Shown piece by piece: positions 37,801-48,600 of a DNA stretch of 64,000 nt. The notes under the pieces were generated by a model. It was not told where the DNA came from. It worked only from the letters and a program-made list of their open reading frames with translations, and did not search any database. A program made the position numbers and the translations under genes. Position 1 is the first letter of the stretch; every line of letters starts with the position of its first letter. The stretch comes from Ceriagrion tenellum (taxonomy: Eukaryota > Arthropoda > Insecta > Odonata > Coenagrionidae), in NCBI GenBank assembly GCA_963169105.1, contig OY720632.1:60359136-60423135 (forward strand), written 5' to 3'.

Positions 37801-38623
37801 TCTCCATGTATCCTTTAGTTTAGATACATGATACAAATATTTGGTGAGTATATCTGCTCTGAAAGAATAATGTCTGATCAGGAAGTAGTCTGTTACTGGT
37901 CTGGATTTGAATCATCTTTATAATCCAGACCATATTGGTCTTTCAGGGCAGTTACACACCAAGTATATTGATTGCAATTTACCCCGAAGTTAATGTATCT
38001 GATGGACTGTCAAGATTGGCCATCTTGTATCTAGCTTAAGGTTTATTACCCGGGTAATAAAACACTGGGACGCTTCAGAGCTTATTCACGTAAGAGTATC
38101 ATAGAGAGCCACAAGTTTAAAAATCCATTTTCTGATTGAAAAATAAGTGATACGATGACTGAAATAAGTTCCTTGATCATCTATTATATGTGGGGTTCCT
38201 GAACTGTAAAACCTCAGATTCCAATATTATTGTACTACTGTGATTTCATATGGTAATGAATTTTTTACACTTTATCTTGCATTCACAAAATTTTGATCTA
38301 AGTACAGTATTTCTTTTCCTTTTTTTCCCTAATGAAGTTTGCCTGGCCATGTTGTGCAACCCAACCTGATAATGTCAGAGGACTGCCCCAGCCAAACCAA
38401 CTTGCTTCCTTTGATCACAATTCCTTGTGCTCATCCAGTGAATGGAGACAATGAAATGCGTCTGACTGTGCTACCACCTCTCAGCACAGAACAAGGCTGC
38501 AGCATCCCAGCAGGCCCTCGAAAATCGGTCTCAATACTGCTGCCAACTGATGAAGAGAGTGGACTGAAGAAGAGCCAACCCCAAAAATTTGAGGATGACA
38601 AAGTTAGGGAAGAGAAGGGATGA
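28027..38623 (+). CDS. Two-span membrane protein, TMEM200-like (join 28027-28881, 30636-30782, 38338-38623)
   Basis: Three exons join in phase (2+1 nt at both junctions) to give about 428 residues ending at TGA 38621-38623. The first exon encodes LRVEKIEGG, then a long hydrophobic stretch (about LMVAGVLVAANC to LLAGAVLTAAAY). A hydrophilic loop and a second hydrophobic segment starting VLGPACLVVGFLMAAIGVGL follow, then a basic stop-transfer-like TRRARERECERRARR. The VLGP motif and the spacing of the two segments resemble the TMEM200 (DUF2371) family, but I am not sure of membership. The remaining tail is polar and rich in Ser, Pro and Gly, presumably cytoplasmic. The N-terminus is unresolved: the frame is open upstream of the acceptor at 28025-28026, and the first in-frame ATG inside the exon is at 28238, within the first hydrophobic segment. 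An upstream exon carrying the start is therefore likely. Function unknown. Confidence 0.75.
29722..29855. mobile_element. MITE-like inverted repeat, family shared with 37854-37955
   Basis: The ends are reverse complements of the form GTAACTGC-x-CT-x-AAAGACT-x-ATATCTGAT. A second copy of the same terminal sequence and interior (TTACTGGTCT-GGATTTGAA) lies at 37854-37955, so it is a small dispersed non-autonomous element. Confidence 0.55.
30314..30452. repeat. Truncated/rearranged copy of the SINE-like repeat at 57.5 kb
   Basis: From 30366 on, about 85 bp match 57562-57645 with few differences (shared GCATTGCGGGTGACTCCGTA and GGCTAGTCCC). The preceding 30317-30350 matches the same repeat in reverse complement, giving a 14 bp inverted repeat, TGTGCGAATTTCCA at 30314-30327 and its complement at 30367-30380. 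It is an inverted internal rearrangement of the repeat. Confidence 0.65.
30636..30782 (+). CDS. Exon 2 seen of the TMEM200-like gene
   Basis: Acceptor TTCATCCAG|CAG and donor GAAAG|GTAAGA. The 147 nt encode a polar segment containing MANSLGPGGGISPDHTAFGS and ending RTPSPPPVQE. A second possible acceptor 3 bp downstream (CAG|TGG) would remove one residue without changing the frame. The exon starts with the single base that completes the codon left by exon 1 and ends with two bases completed by exon 3. Confidence 0.75.
31180..33670. other. CpG-rich intronic segment without recognised gene
   Basis: Within the long second intron this stretch has more CpG than its flanks. A 17 bp word TGACGTCACACCTGCCG (CRE-like core TGACGTCA) lies at 31220-31236, and its reverse complement, with one mismatch, at 33600-33616. 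The paired words may mark the ends of an unidentified inserted element or an intronic regulatory segment. A weakly tRNA-like sequence occurs near 32206-32275. No coding exon is supported. Confidence 0.3.
34640..37789. mobile_element. Large element with ~0.5 kb inverted arms (hAT-like ends)
   Basis: The left arm 34640-35147 and right arm 37244-37789 are diverged reverse complements over most of their length. Shared blocks include TAGAGATRGGTA at the outer ends, TAATTTTTAATTTTCTG/CA, TATGAGAAATTTT, CAAAATTAAGATTG-like and GAAAAATATCTGAGATGGA. The outer TAGAG...CTCTA ends fit the TAGNG start typical of hAT elements. The expected 8 bp target duplication is not visible, and no transposase was seen in the 2.1 kb interior. 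It is either a non-autonomous element with very long terminal repeats or two related insertions in opposite orientation. Confidence 0.6.
35456..35600 (+). repeat. Degenerate tRNA-derived SINE candidate
   Basis: A tRNA-like head is seen on the + strand: an A-box-like CCTGGTGTAGTCCACACC followed by a B-box-like CACGGGTTCAGGTCCCAC about 30 bp later. It does not make a full cloverleaf. It lies inside the larger inverted-arm structure, so it probably inserted into it. Confidence 0.4.
37854..37955. mobile_element. MITE-like inverted repeat, second family copy
   Basis: Paired ends (CTGCTCTGAAAG... and ...CTTTCAGGGCAG) and interior match the element at 29722-29855. It lies only 65 bp beyond the right arm of the large inverted structure. 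Confidence 0.5.
38042..38061. repeat. Perfect 20 bp palindrome
   Basis: TTTATTACCCGGGTAATAAA is its own reverse complement. It sits in the last intron of the TMEM200-like gene, about 280 bp before the acceptor. It could be a dimeric protein-binding site or chance. Confidence 0.6.
38338..38623 (+). CDS. Terminal coding exon of the TMEM200-like gene
   Basis: Acceptor CCCTAATGAAG|TTTG after a T-rich tract. The frame encodes LPGHVVQPNLIMSEDC through KSVSILLPTDEESGLKK and ends KVREEKG at TGA. It is separated from the previous exon by an intron of about 7.6 kb that contains several transposable elements. There is no hydrophobic segment; the segment is charged at its end. Phase agreement with the upstream exon is the main support, together with codon-like base composition distinct from the AT-rich flanks. 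Confidence 0.7.
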
Positions 38624-41600
38624 CCCATTCAACGTCGTGGACATTCATGATTGCCTTCCCAGGACATGAGACTAATAGCCTTATTAATGTGGCATTACTA
38701 GTGACGTTGAAAAAACATTCCTACAGGAGATGTATTCTCAAACCACATCTGGCTGTGCCATTCCTCATGCATACTGCAGCTTCTAGTTGGAGCAGTGACA
38801 TTTTCAATAATGTGATTGAAATGAGAAGGTCGGAGATAAATTCCGTCCAAATTTACGAGTAACCCAGGGAAGAAATGATTAGCCTATACGTGAGGCTATC
38901 AAAACAGTACCCAATACATTCTTGATATTTTGAAAGAATGCAGTTGCCCATTAATGGAGAACATTATTACATTTGATTGTGAGTTGAATATCTGCCTTGC
39001 TTTACACAGTACTGCCTCAAGTTGAGCATGAAAAGTTAACTAGTCAAGATTCATAAAATACTTAAGATTGCTTGAATGAGTTTATAATGAAAGGCATTAG
39101 TGCATTTAAGCTGAGACATCGCTAGTACTAATTGAAATCATGAAAAAGTGAAGTAAAGTTTATCAAATGTACTACACACTTTTTTGCTACAATTATCCAT
39201 TTTAACTTATACCTACTAACCAAATTATAGTACTTCCTACCCGAAGACTTTTGTGGATATGTAATATTAAATTTACTGCTCATTCAGTATTCTCAGGAAA
39301 TTTCAGAGAATAGCAATAGTCTTGATAGGGTGAAACAAACTGTGATTGTGAAAATGTAGAATGATTCATGATGGTGGGATGGATACAGAGAATTTGAATT
39401 TATTAATAGTGGATACATAACATTAAAAAATATTTTGAAGTGTGAATGATGGAGCCTGACTGCCAAAATAAGTTGCAACATGTATTTGAACAGCCACACG
39501 TTGTTCACTAAGCTTAGAAAAACACACAGATCAAAGCATTAACCAAGATTCCAATCAGTACCTACCTGATACGTGGTTTTGCACCATGATAAAAGCCCGA
39601 TATGAAATGAATGTACTTGTTTAATTTTAGGGCATTACATACATTAAAATGAGCATAAGAGTATTTTAAAATTGATGAAAATATCACCTATTTCAAGGGT
39701 TAATTTTTAATGATTTTATCAAAACTGCAGCATAAAAGTGTCAAGGGTTAAATTTTTGATAAGTGATATTCATGCTCACGGCTGAATTTTCCAGAGAAGC
39801 CAACAATTATAACACAGTATTACTGTATCATTTTGAGTGAAGGAACAAAAAAATCAGAAAAATATCTGATAAGGATGACATGACCAAGTGATCCACAGTG
39901 CCACACATTAATGCCACAAAAGGCTATTGACAGGTCAAGACAAGATTATTTTGATAACTGCCATGAAACATAATTGCTTTTACAGAAAATGCATCACGTG
40001 ATTTCAACCAGGAGAAGTATTTACTATTGAGAGAAAGACATCTAAGGTTGCTGAAGGTGTTTGGCCATATGACAAGTCTGATCAAAGGTTTTCAAATGTT
40101 TTGTAAGAATAAAAATGTATGGGCAAAAAGTAATAAATTAGAAAATAGTTATCATTTCTGTTGAACTCCCACTCCTGTGCTCACCAATGCCATACTGTAT
40201 TTTACCCACAGCTGCCAATGCAATTTATGAACTTTGTGCATTTTCATGTTTAAAAAAATAGTGCCTTGTAAGAACAACATGTTCATCCTTGTAAAATTTA
40301 TCAAAAATTTTTCTCAAGATTCAGTTGGTTTGGTGGCCATAGTAATGGCTTCAAATTCTGGCAGAGGCGGAGATTATTTAGTTATATCTTGGGGTGGGAT
40401 CATTGTTCCTTCTGTCAAATTGTTCTTGTCATAATCCAAAACACAAACTACTCAAAAAGGGCCAGAGATCATCGTTTTGATGGAGCAGACTGCTTCTTTT
40501 CTGGGGTATAAAATATTTAAAGATTACCACTTCATCAATTTTCCCAGGAATTATGGAGGGTGGATATATAAAGGAGATGGGCATTGCTGGCAGTTACTGC
40601 CAGAAGAATACTTCTTATAAATCAATATTAGGGATCTAAGGCATTGACATTTTTAGAAGAATGTCACATTTTCACTGTTCTGAGTATGACTGAGAAATAG
40701 TAATGGTTCAAGGGCATGAACAAGGAGAAGTATGATGTTGACACGAGTTGGTGGCTTCATGAAAATCTCTTCAGATTCAGTTCTCCCACTAGGGAATAGG
40801 ATGAGAAGCAGCAGCCTCCTTCAGTTCATTCACCAAGATTAGGGTTACAGCAACTTAAGGGTATCCCTATATTCTTCTTCAACTTCCCAAATATTCCTTC
40901 CTCTTCAATGTAACACCCATTGTTTCTAGGGGCTGTTTTTTAAGAGAAATTATTTAATAAGATCCTCTCTTTCCAATTCATCGTTTTTACAAAACACTTT
41001 TTCTACCATGCTCGACACATGACATCATTATTGGTAATTCTTACAACCATTTTACCCTCTTAATTCTTTGATAACACCACATTTTCAATGCCATCCATCT
41101 TTTCTTTACAGCAGATATAACAGTCCATGTTTCCATACCAAGTGCACAATCACATTCCAAAGATAACTTGTAATGAAGTACTTCCTTACTTCCAAGCAAT
41201 TGCTACTGTCTAGTTGTTAGAAGACTCAAGTTCTGAATGAAAGCCATCTTTACTTGAGCAAATTAGGTCGCTGTATCTTTGTTGTTTCTTCTATAATTGG
41301 TAATGATGCTGACAAGTTAGTAAGTTTTCCAAATTTTCAAGGTTTTGCTTTCTAAGTCCGATGGTGACTTAAGTCTCCTTTATTTCTTCCAAAAAGTTCT
41401 ACTGCTGATTCTTCCAGTACATCCACATTCCAAAATTTTTATCTCTTGAGAAAAGTGTATCTAGTTGATCTCTGTGGACGAGTGTTCCTTTATTTTTTCT
41501 TGACTTCTCTGTCACTGCTTCATCCATAGGTTCAAGCAAGCATATCCTTGCCAAACTCTTTCATAACTTTTGCTTTTTATGCATAGCTGTTGCACTTAAT

Positions 41601-44230
41601 ACATTTATATCTTTTCTCAATACGACCAGCATAATAGTTCTCTTCCGACCCTCTGTGCCGTATAGAACTCTGTTAGAATCCATTCTATAATGCAGTTTCT
41701 CCATGTCAACAAACATATGTCGGCTGATCTTTTGAATGCTCTTCTAAAAGTTCTGGTGCCCTCTGCTTTCCCAAAAATGGAAGTTTTGCTAGTGTTTCAT
41801 TTTACTTTTCTCATAACACGTAATTTTAGTCAAAATTTATGAGTGAACTTGTCCTTCATTCAATATAAATAGGGTCTGTTAAATTATCTTGGATAGGGCA
41901 TCAACATTTGAGAAGGAATAATCACTTAGGATCCAATGGAGTATTTATTCTGCTCTTTTGTTCCTCCATTGGTATCACGCCTGATATCTGGGGATGATTT
42001 TCAATTGATATCTGGGGTGTAACCGTAACCAAAAATTCATATCCTACCTTAATGCATAGGTGGTCATACTTCATCATCTTCAGGATTATACCAAATTGTC
42101 AAGTTTCTCACAGTAATTTTCAGTGAGAATTTCACTCTTAACAATTCCAGATAAATTAGCTTCAGCCAGACTTGCTTCAGGCCAAACTAAATTGGTTGGC
42201 ACTTTTTGTTGATTACCGATAGGAAGTATCTATGGTATATCTTGCCCTCATATCTTGTATTGCCACTAACTATATTTAGGGAAACAACTATAAATATATA
42301 AAATTAACTAAATCTTGAAGCCTTACAACAGTCATGGTAGGCAATGGAAAAAGGCTGCACAATGGTAAGCTCATTGTGAGGGGAATTAAACACTGAAGCT
42401 AAGGGTGGGATACTTATTCAATCTTTGAAAGTTCTGTTGTAAAAGATTAAAATCGTGCCAACAGGTGACCTTCAAGAAAAACTTCACAGTAAAATTCATT
42501 TTCTCCACCCTTGGCAAATGGCTTTGGTATGAAGTTTTTGGAGCTCCAAATATGGATTACGTTAAACTTATCACATTTGCATGTGAAACAAAGCTCTGTT
42601 GTATCTGTCTGCTAGAAAACCAGAAACTATGCTGAACCCTTCGCTGACGCTGTTGGCCTTAACAGTTATAACTTGATCTTCCAGACTAATTGGTCTCGTA
42701 AAGAATTTGCTGAAAAATTATGGAAAGAGCCACGTGATGTCTAAAACCACCATTCAGCTTCAGTTCCTACAGAGATACAACTCAAATCATCTTAAAGGAA
42801 CAAACTTCGGCGATAGATCAGAAAGAGATATCCTGGATAAGCTTCCCCTGAAGAAGCTATAGCCTAAAGCCACATAAATGACTGGTAGATTGAAGGCATA
42901 TCTTCAAGCCTTAAAGTCTTCACCATGTGGGGCAGATGGAGTCACAGGAAATCTAGGACGATATAAAGGAGGTGATTCCTTGAGTGAGGCGGCTGCCTGT
43001 GCTTTTATCATCCCTTCATACCACAGGGTACATGAGAGTTTTGCCAAGTTCGCAGCCTTGAAAGACCATTAGCTTCATCTGGTTCGGCACCGATCAAGAT
43101 ATTCTTGCGGTAAGGCACACCGTTTGAAAGAGATTTGACAGCCTTAACTAATATGAAAACACTTCTCCATCGGAAGATTAAGTGTGGCATAAGTTAAGGG
43201 GAAACCATTCTCTCTATACATATGGCTGGGAATCGCTGTCTATTTCAGAAGATGATGAGCACATCTTTACCTTCACTAATGACTGGGCAAATATGACTAT
43301 CCTGGAAAATACATCCATGCGTGGCTCGTCATGGATACTGGACCCTTATACAATTTACTTCCCTCTCACACCTATCCACCTCAAGAGCACATTTACGCAT
43401 ACCAAAACACACATGATACAAGTCATGGTACCAAGAAATGAGCAATTCAATCTTCGGACCAATTGAAGTCATTATTTAAGGTTTGCCGTCAAAATGGTAA
43501 TCGATACGTAGAATACTAACCTATTGCCTATCAAAAGCACACGACATTCAGGTGTTTTCCCATTAGAAGTCCCAGGATAATCGATATGAAAAATAATGCA
43601 GTATTGTCCTTCATTCAATTCACTTCAGTTGTATAAGCGCATGCTATTTTCTTCGGCAGAGAAATACACATGGTAACTGTTCGACAACAGAAACTTATAG
43701 ACTTAATTATCCTGATAATGCATATACGCGCACACCTGCTGCATCCCGGCCGAATCCGTCACTGAGAATATCTGAATTAATTGCTTCGACGTCTTCAGAA
43801 TTTACAGCGCCAAGCACAATTGGCAGGACTGGGGAAACTTAACACATGCACAGATATCACAATTTAAGCGCGTTTCCATCGTAGATCAAGGACATGTGGT
43901 TTAGTTCATGCTCCGCACAATAGCAAACGAAGACTACAGAGCATTGGTTGACAAGTTTTGACATCCACGATTCTTAGCTTGGCCCATCAAATTACACTTC
44001 CCACGACCATGTATTTCAAAACTTCATATGAGCTTAATTATACATCGGATTGTTAGCCGGATAAAATGATGCGCATTGTACATCTGAGAAGGCAGTCAGC
44101 GGTCCTTGCCAACTACCCCTAAAGCTCCTCATGATAATACGTCCCATCCGCGGCATTCCCACAGGCAACTTCGCTCAACATCCTCAACACCACCACCAGA
44201 ACCAAAACTCGGGCGTGAGATCAGGTTTCA
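38624..44230. other. 3' flank and intergenic region without recognised gene
   Basis: The first part is probably 3' UTR of the upstream gene. Beyond about 40.2 kb no coding region, RNA gene or clear repeat was recognised on either strand. CpG frequency rises again from about 43.6 kb, leading into the promoter region of the next gene. Confidence 0.35.
40108..40137 (+). terminator. Candidate polyadenylation signals for the TMEM200-like gene
   Basis: Two AATAAA hexamers lie at 40108-40113 and 40132-40137, about 1.5 kb after the stop codon. I saw no earlier canonical AATAAA in the 3' flank, though an ATTAAA variant occurs near 39268. Use of these sites is inference. Confidence 0.25.
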
Positions 44231-44800
44231 TTTGTTTCGCGGAGCCAATAACCAATAGGAAAACGCATGCGCGATGAATTTAATGACAGCATCTCGGCGT
44301 TGATTGCATTAATGCCAATCTTTGTTCAAAAAATTGATAGGCTTGACCTTATAAATTTAAGTATGAAATATTGTGACAATGAGAACATTTTCGTTAACTT
44401 ATTTTACTTACCCCTCACCCCTACCACCAATCAACTCTCCGATACCATTGATAGGTATGGTACAGTTGGTACCTGTCCTTTATTAATGTTTTGGTATCGC
44501 TCCGCGCAATTAAACTGGAAAACCCATTCTTGATGGTTTCAATGCATATATTTCCGGTGAAATTGATATGTAACGCATGAAGAAAGTTGTTGTTAACATT
44601 TTTTGAGATTATCAAATAATTTTATGGGATTTAAATAACGACCTATTTTTGGAGCGGAAGGATAATTTGAGTGTGTGAGATTCACCGTGCTCCCGTAAGG
44701 GGAGAAACTTTTTATCATGCTATATTTTTCATAAAATCTTATATTATCACTTTATAAACTCGAGAATGAAGCTGTGCAGGTAAATGCAGCACCTCCCGAG
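44231..44800 (+). promoter_or_regulatory. Candidate promoter and non-coding leader exon of the KMT2C/D-type gene
   Basis: Two CCAAT boxes lie 7 bp apart at 44245-44249 and 44252-44256. An ACGCATGCGC word at 44263-44272 resembles the NRF-1 site typical of housekeeping CpG promoters. No TATA box is evident. Downstream, CCCGAG|GTAAGT at 44800/44801 is a consensus donor and CAG|GTAAAT at 44779/44780 an alternative. Either could splice to the acceptor TTCAG at 45385, five bases before the first in-frame ATG of the coding chain. Transcription start not determined. Confidence 0.45.
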
Positions 44801-45385
44801 GTAAGTTTAATTCGGGTTCGTGACCTTATTTTCATTTACTCGTTCGTAAACATTGTGGCGCGGCCTATGATAGAAGCTAAGTAGCGGGCTTGGTTCGATT
44901 ACTTGTACATCGAAAGTTGTGAAAGTACGTCACCTTACGTGCGGTGTATTTTATGTTATTGTGGCTCTTCGAAGTTTTCTCCTCTAACTTTGTACAAAGT
45001 GATAAATATTTTTAGTGGAGCTCATCCTTATCTGTAGCTTTCGACCAAAACAAAACTTTGTTGACGGTGGAAATATCGCTTGCATGATGGCGTTTGTTCC
45101 GAATGTTTGGTGCCGTCTAACATTATTGTGCTTAATTATTATCACATTTAGTCATTCGTATGTGTGATTGCCACAGTATTTTCCCGTTTTGGTTCCTCTT
45201 CGCCAGTAAATATATTATGGTAATTAATATGTAAAGCAATTTTAGGAAAACTCGGTCCTTGAAATTCGTTGACTTATTGTTAATGGTATGAATAATAAGA
45301 GTCCTCATAACTTACTGTGGGGTGATTTTTCTTCGCTCTTTTTTGATGATCCATATCAGTTGTTTCTTTTCATTGTGTGGTTCAG

Positions 45386-45622
45386 ATCAAATGGACGAAG
45401 AAATTAAATCAGGTGTTGGGAGGTCATCCCCCTTAGAAGCGGACGACGAGGATGGTGACGATGAGGAAAGAGATACTCAATCTGCAGCAGAGGACGATGA
45501 TGAAGAAGAGGCTTTGCCTGAAGAAGGAGATGAAGATGACGACGATGACGTCGGGAATCTTGACTGTCACGCAATTCGTGGTGCCACATCTTCCCCTATG
45601 CCGGATAGACACACACCAACGA
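45386..45622 (+). CDS. KMT2C/D-type gene, first coding exon (acidic N-terminus)
   Basis: The acceptor GTTCAG|ATCAA is followed at once by ATG at 45391, MDEEIKSGVGRSSPLEADDE, and then long Asp/Glu runs. The ATG is the first Met after the acceptor, so it is the preferred start. The frame is open further upstream, so an earlier start in a previous exon is not excluded. The donor is taken as CGA|GTGCGT at 45622/45623 because only that site gives the phase needed by the next exon (A+GG, Arg). Confidence 0.7.
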
Positions 45623-48600
45623 GTGCGTATCCCAATATCTGTGTTTCAGGATGTGTTTCTATCTTCCACTCCTGGATTACCAGTTTTAGTTTCATCGTGT
45701 GCGTGCAGTCACTTTTTTCTTCACAATGCCCTTTTCAGGGGTCCCTTTTTTCAACACTTTCGATCCCTGCTTTTGTATTCTTGTCCAAGTATATTGATTT
45801 TTGAAGTCATCCCATAATTTAAGATTGGATTGCGTGAAGAATTGTGAGTGCATTGTTCAGCTACTAGCATTTTATGTCAATTTTCCTGCTTGATGTTGTT
45901 TGTTGTCATCCTTGATGGATTTTATGTAGTCGTGGTGACTTATTTTTGGAGCATTTGTTTCCTGTTGCCTATGGTCATTACGCCTGTCTTTCATAATCAA
46001 TAATTACCTAGTATGCTGCACCGTCTATATTACATTTGCTTACCTTATGTCACGAATCTTCTTTTTAGCTGCTTGTGAACTCAATCCGATACCCTAATGC
46101 TCCATCTAAAGCCAAATGGATACATTTTGTCAAATCCAGTCAACGATGCTCTTGAAATTATACATTTCCATGCCCGGTTGTGTGGTTTTGATTCATTTTC
46201 TTATGTCTTTTCTCACCTATCAATGCTATCTGATGGTAAAGATCTTGGGTAAAATGATGCTGTCGGGTAAATTTTCACCTGATGGCATCCATGGTCAACT
46301 TTTTTTGTGGGCTAACATTTACCATTCTGTAGTTGTGGAACCGTATGACTAATGATTGCCCATAGAGTGAGGTGAAAGTGGCCATTTACTTAGAGTGAAT
46401 AATGATCCCACAAGCATGGTGTATAACATATGTTATTGATTAACTGTTGGTATTCTTGTGATAAAGTGATATACCTTGCATGTACCCTCTAAGTCTGTTG
46501 CTCCATACATCTTCTGGGTCATATAGGGATATTGGCCTCATCAGTATTACACCTTAAATTCTTTCTCTTTTCCTCCAATCATTTCCATCTCCTGAAAACC
46601 ATGTCAACTTATCCCCATCTTTCTTTATTCCTTAGTCTCTCTGTTTTTGATGCGTTACACTTCCTCTTCTCTACCTTATGTTGTGCATTTATAAAGCAAA
46701 TTATGCATAAAAATATGAAATTGATTTGACTATTTACATAGTTTTGGTAGAAGGGAAATATTTATTCTGAAAAAGGAGAGGTTAAGTTTATGTAATAGAT
46801 TAGTGAGGTGGGAAACAACTAATTGCATGGAAATTTTATTTTTCACGAAAGTTTATTTTATCTATTTATATTAGATTTCTAAAAATGTTTAAAATGTCTA
46901 TTTTATGAGCATTGCAGAAAATAGGAACTGTTTAAGTTTGTATTATCTAATTTAAAAAATGGGCATCATTTTTTTTTGTTTTTAAGTGCATTTCCATTGC
47001 CTACCTGTGTGTCATTGCACCATTAAAAAATGGACTAGGAGGTCGAGTATGACGTTCTAAATTGTTTAAAAATTGTATAATTGCATCATAATTCACAATT
47101 TTTCTTGTTCATATGAATCGCGTGATAGAAGTTTGAAAATCACTTCAAAATGTTGCATTTTTTTGGGATGCACCTTTTAATTGTAATCGGATACAAATTT
47201 TGCAAAGGCTACGAAAGCATTATTTTAGAAAACCCATTTTTGAAATACATGAAAGTATACTTAAATATTGGAGGAATAATTAGAGTGTAGCTTAGATGCT
47301 CAGATTGTGGGCAATATTTTTGTTGCATGTATTCCACATGCATATTCTTAAAGTTGATACACTTGTTAGCCAAGTTGGAGTGGGCAGTATTGGTGCTACA
47401 ATATGAGTTTTTTTTTACATGAGAGGAGTGATAATATTGCAGGGAGTCATGTGTAAGATGCCTGAGTGGTAGTGCACTCACAGTTCTTGAAAAAACCAGG
47501 TCTAAATATTGGGTAACTGCTATGTTGGTGTACCCGTATTAAATAGTGACTTTCCTTGCCAGTATTTTTTCCAATTTAAGCCCATAGACATTACACTAAG
47601 TTCAATAATATTAAAAACTGAAGATTATTAAATTTTTCTCAGTTTTCTTTCATATATATTTTTCTCTGAGAATTTTTTTGAGGTTACCTGGCTCCCTCTG
47701 ACTTATAGGAGATGCAGTGGCCCTGTCCTTCTCTTCATGCATCTACCCCTTGGTTCTTTTCACCTCAGCTGCTGTTCTTGGCCCTCCTCACTACTCTTAA
47801 AATTTGCTGCATGCTTCCATTGGTGCCATTTCACATGCTCAATAAATGGTTCACATAATGGTTTTTGACAAATTTCGTGGCTGTGTCTGCAGTATTTTTT
47901 CATCCTTGGCCATTGTCATATTTGTCATCAATCCATGCTTAACTGCTCATCTAATTCCAGCCTATGAATTCTGTTTATTTACATGATACTTAATTTTAAG
48001 TTGCAATTCTCTGAATTGAGTGCTTGTATACATTTTTAGAAATCATTTCAATCATTGCTAGGTGAAATTTCAAATATATCCTTAATGAAATAGTTAAAAG
48101 TTTTTTGATATTTTGTGTGATAGCACCTCCAGCATAAATGTTAAATGTGTCTCTGTAAAATTGATGCCGCAGAAAATACTTCGTGTATTAATATGTTATC
48201 TTTATGCAAATCGAACTTGAAATAGCCTAATGGCCTGGTGTTAAGAGTGAGAATGGGTAAAATATGGGGTATAGAGTGTTTCTATCTAACGTCCATGAAT
48301 TCTCTTCGTGAATGGGATGGTAGTAAAATTGAGGCTCATGTTCATCATGTTTCTTGAGTCAGTCACAAAGTACTAACTACTGTTACTAATGTTGAAATGC
48401 ATTAATTCTATGGAGAAGGCCCTGAAAATGCCTCTATTCCTGGAAAAAGTGTCAATTTGAAATGGATAGGTCAAAAAGTCAGCATATTTTCAGCCTAAAT
48501 TTTGTTATATAATTTCTAAGACCTGTAATCAAATAATGGAGTATTTATTTTAACTACACAAACAATAATGGGGCATTTTTGTATCTTTTATTACTCGTTC

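Noticed and set aside
40840..41900. Suspected minus-strand LINE because of long pyrimidine-rich stretches
   Set aside because: Translation of the minus strand gave no reverse-transcriptase or endonuclease motif.
42878..43466. Open frames upstream of the KMT2C/D-type gene as possible extra exons
   Set aside because: No family similarity and no splice sites in phase with the acceptor at 45386.
47455..47515. tRNA-like head (GATGCCTGAGTGGTAGTGCA)
   Set aside because: Only an A-box-like word is convincing; the B box is too degraded to call a SINE.
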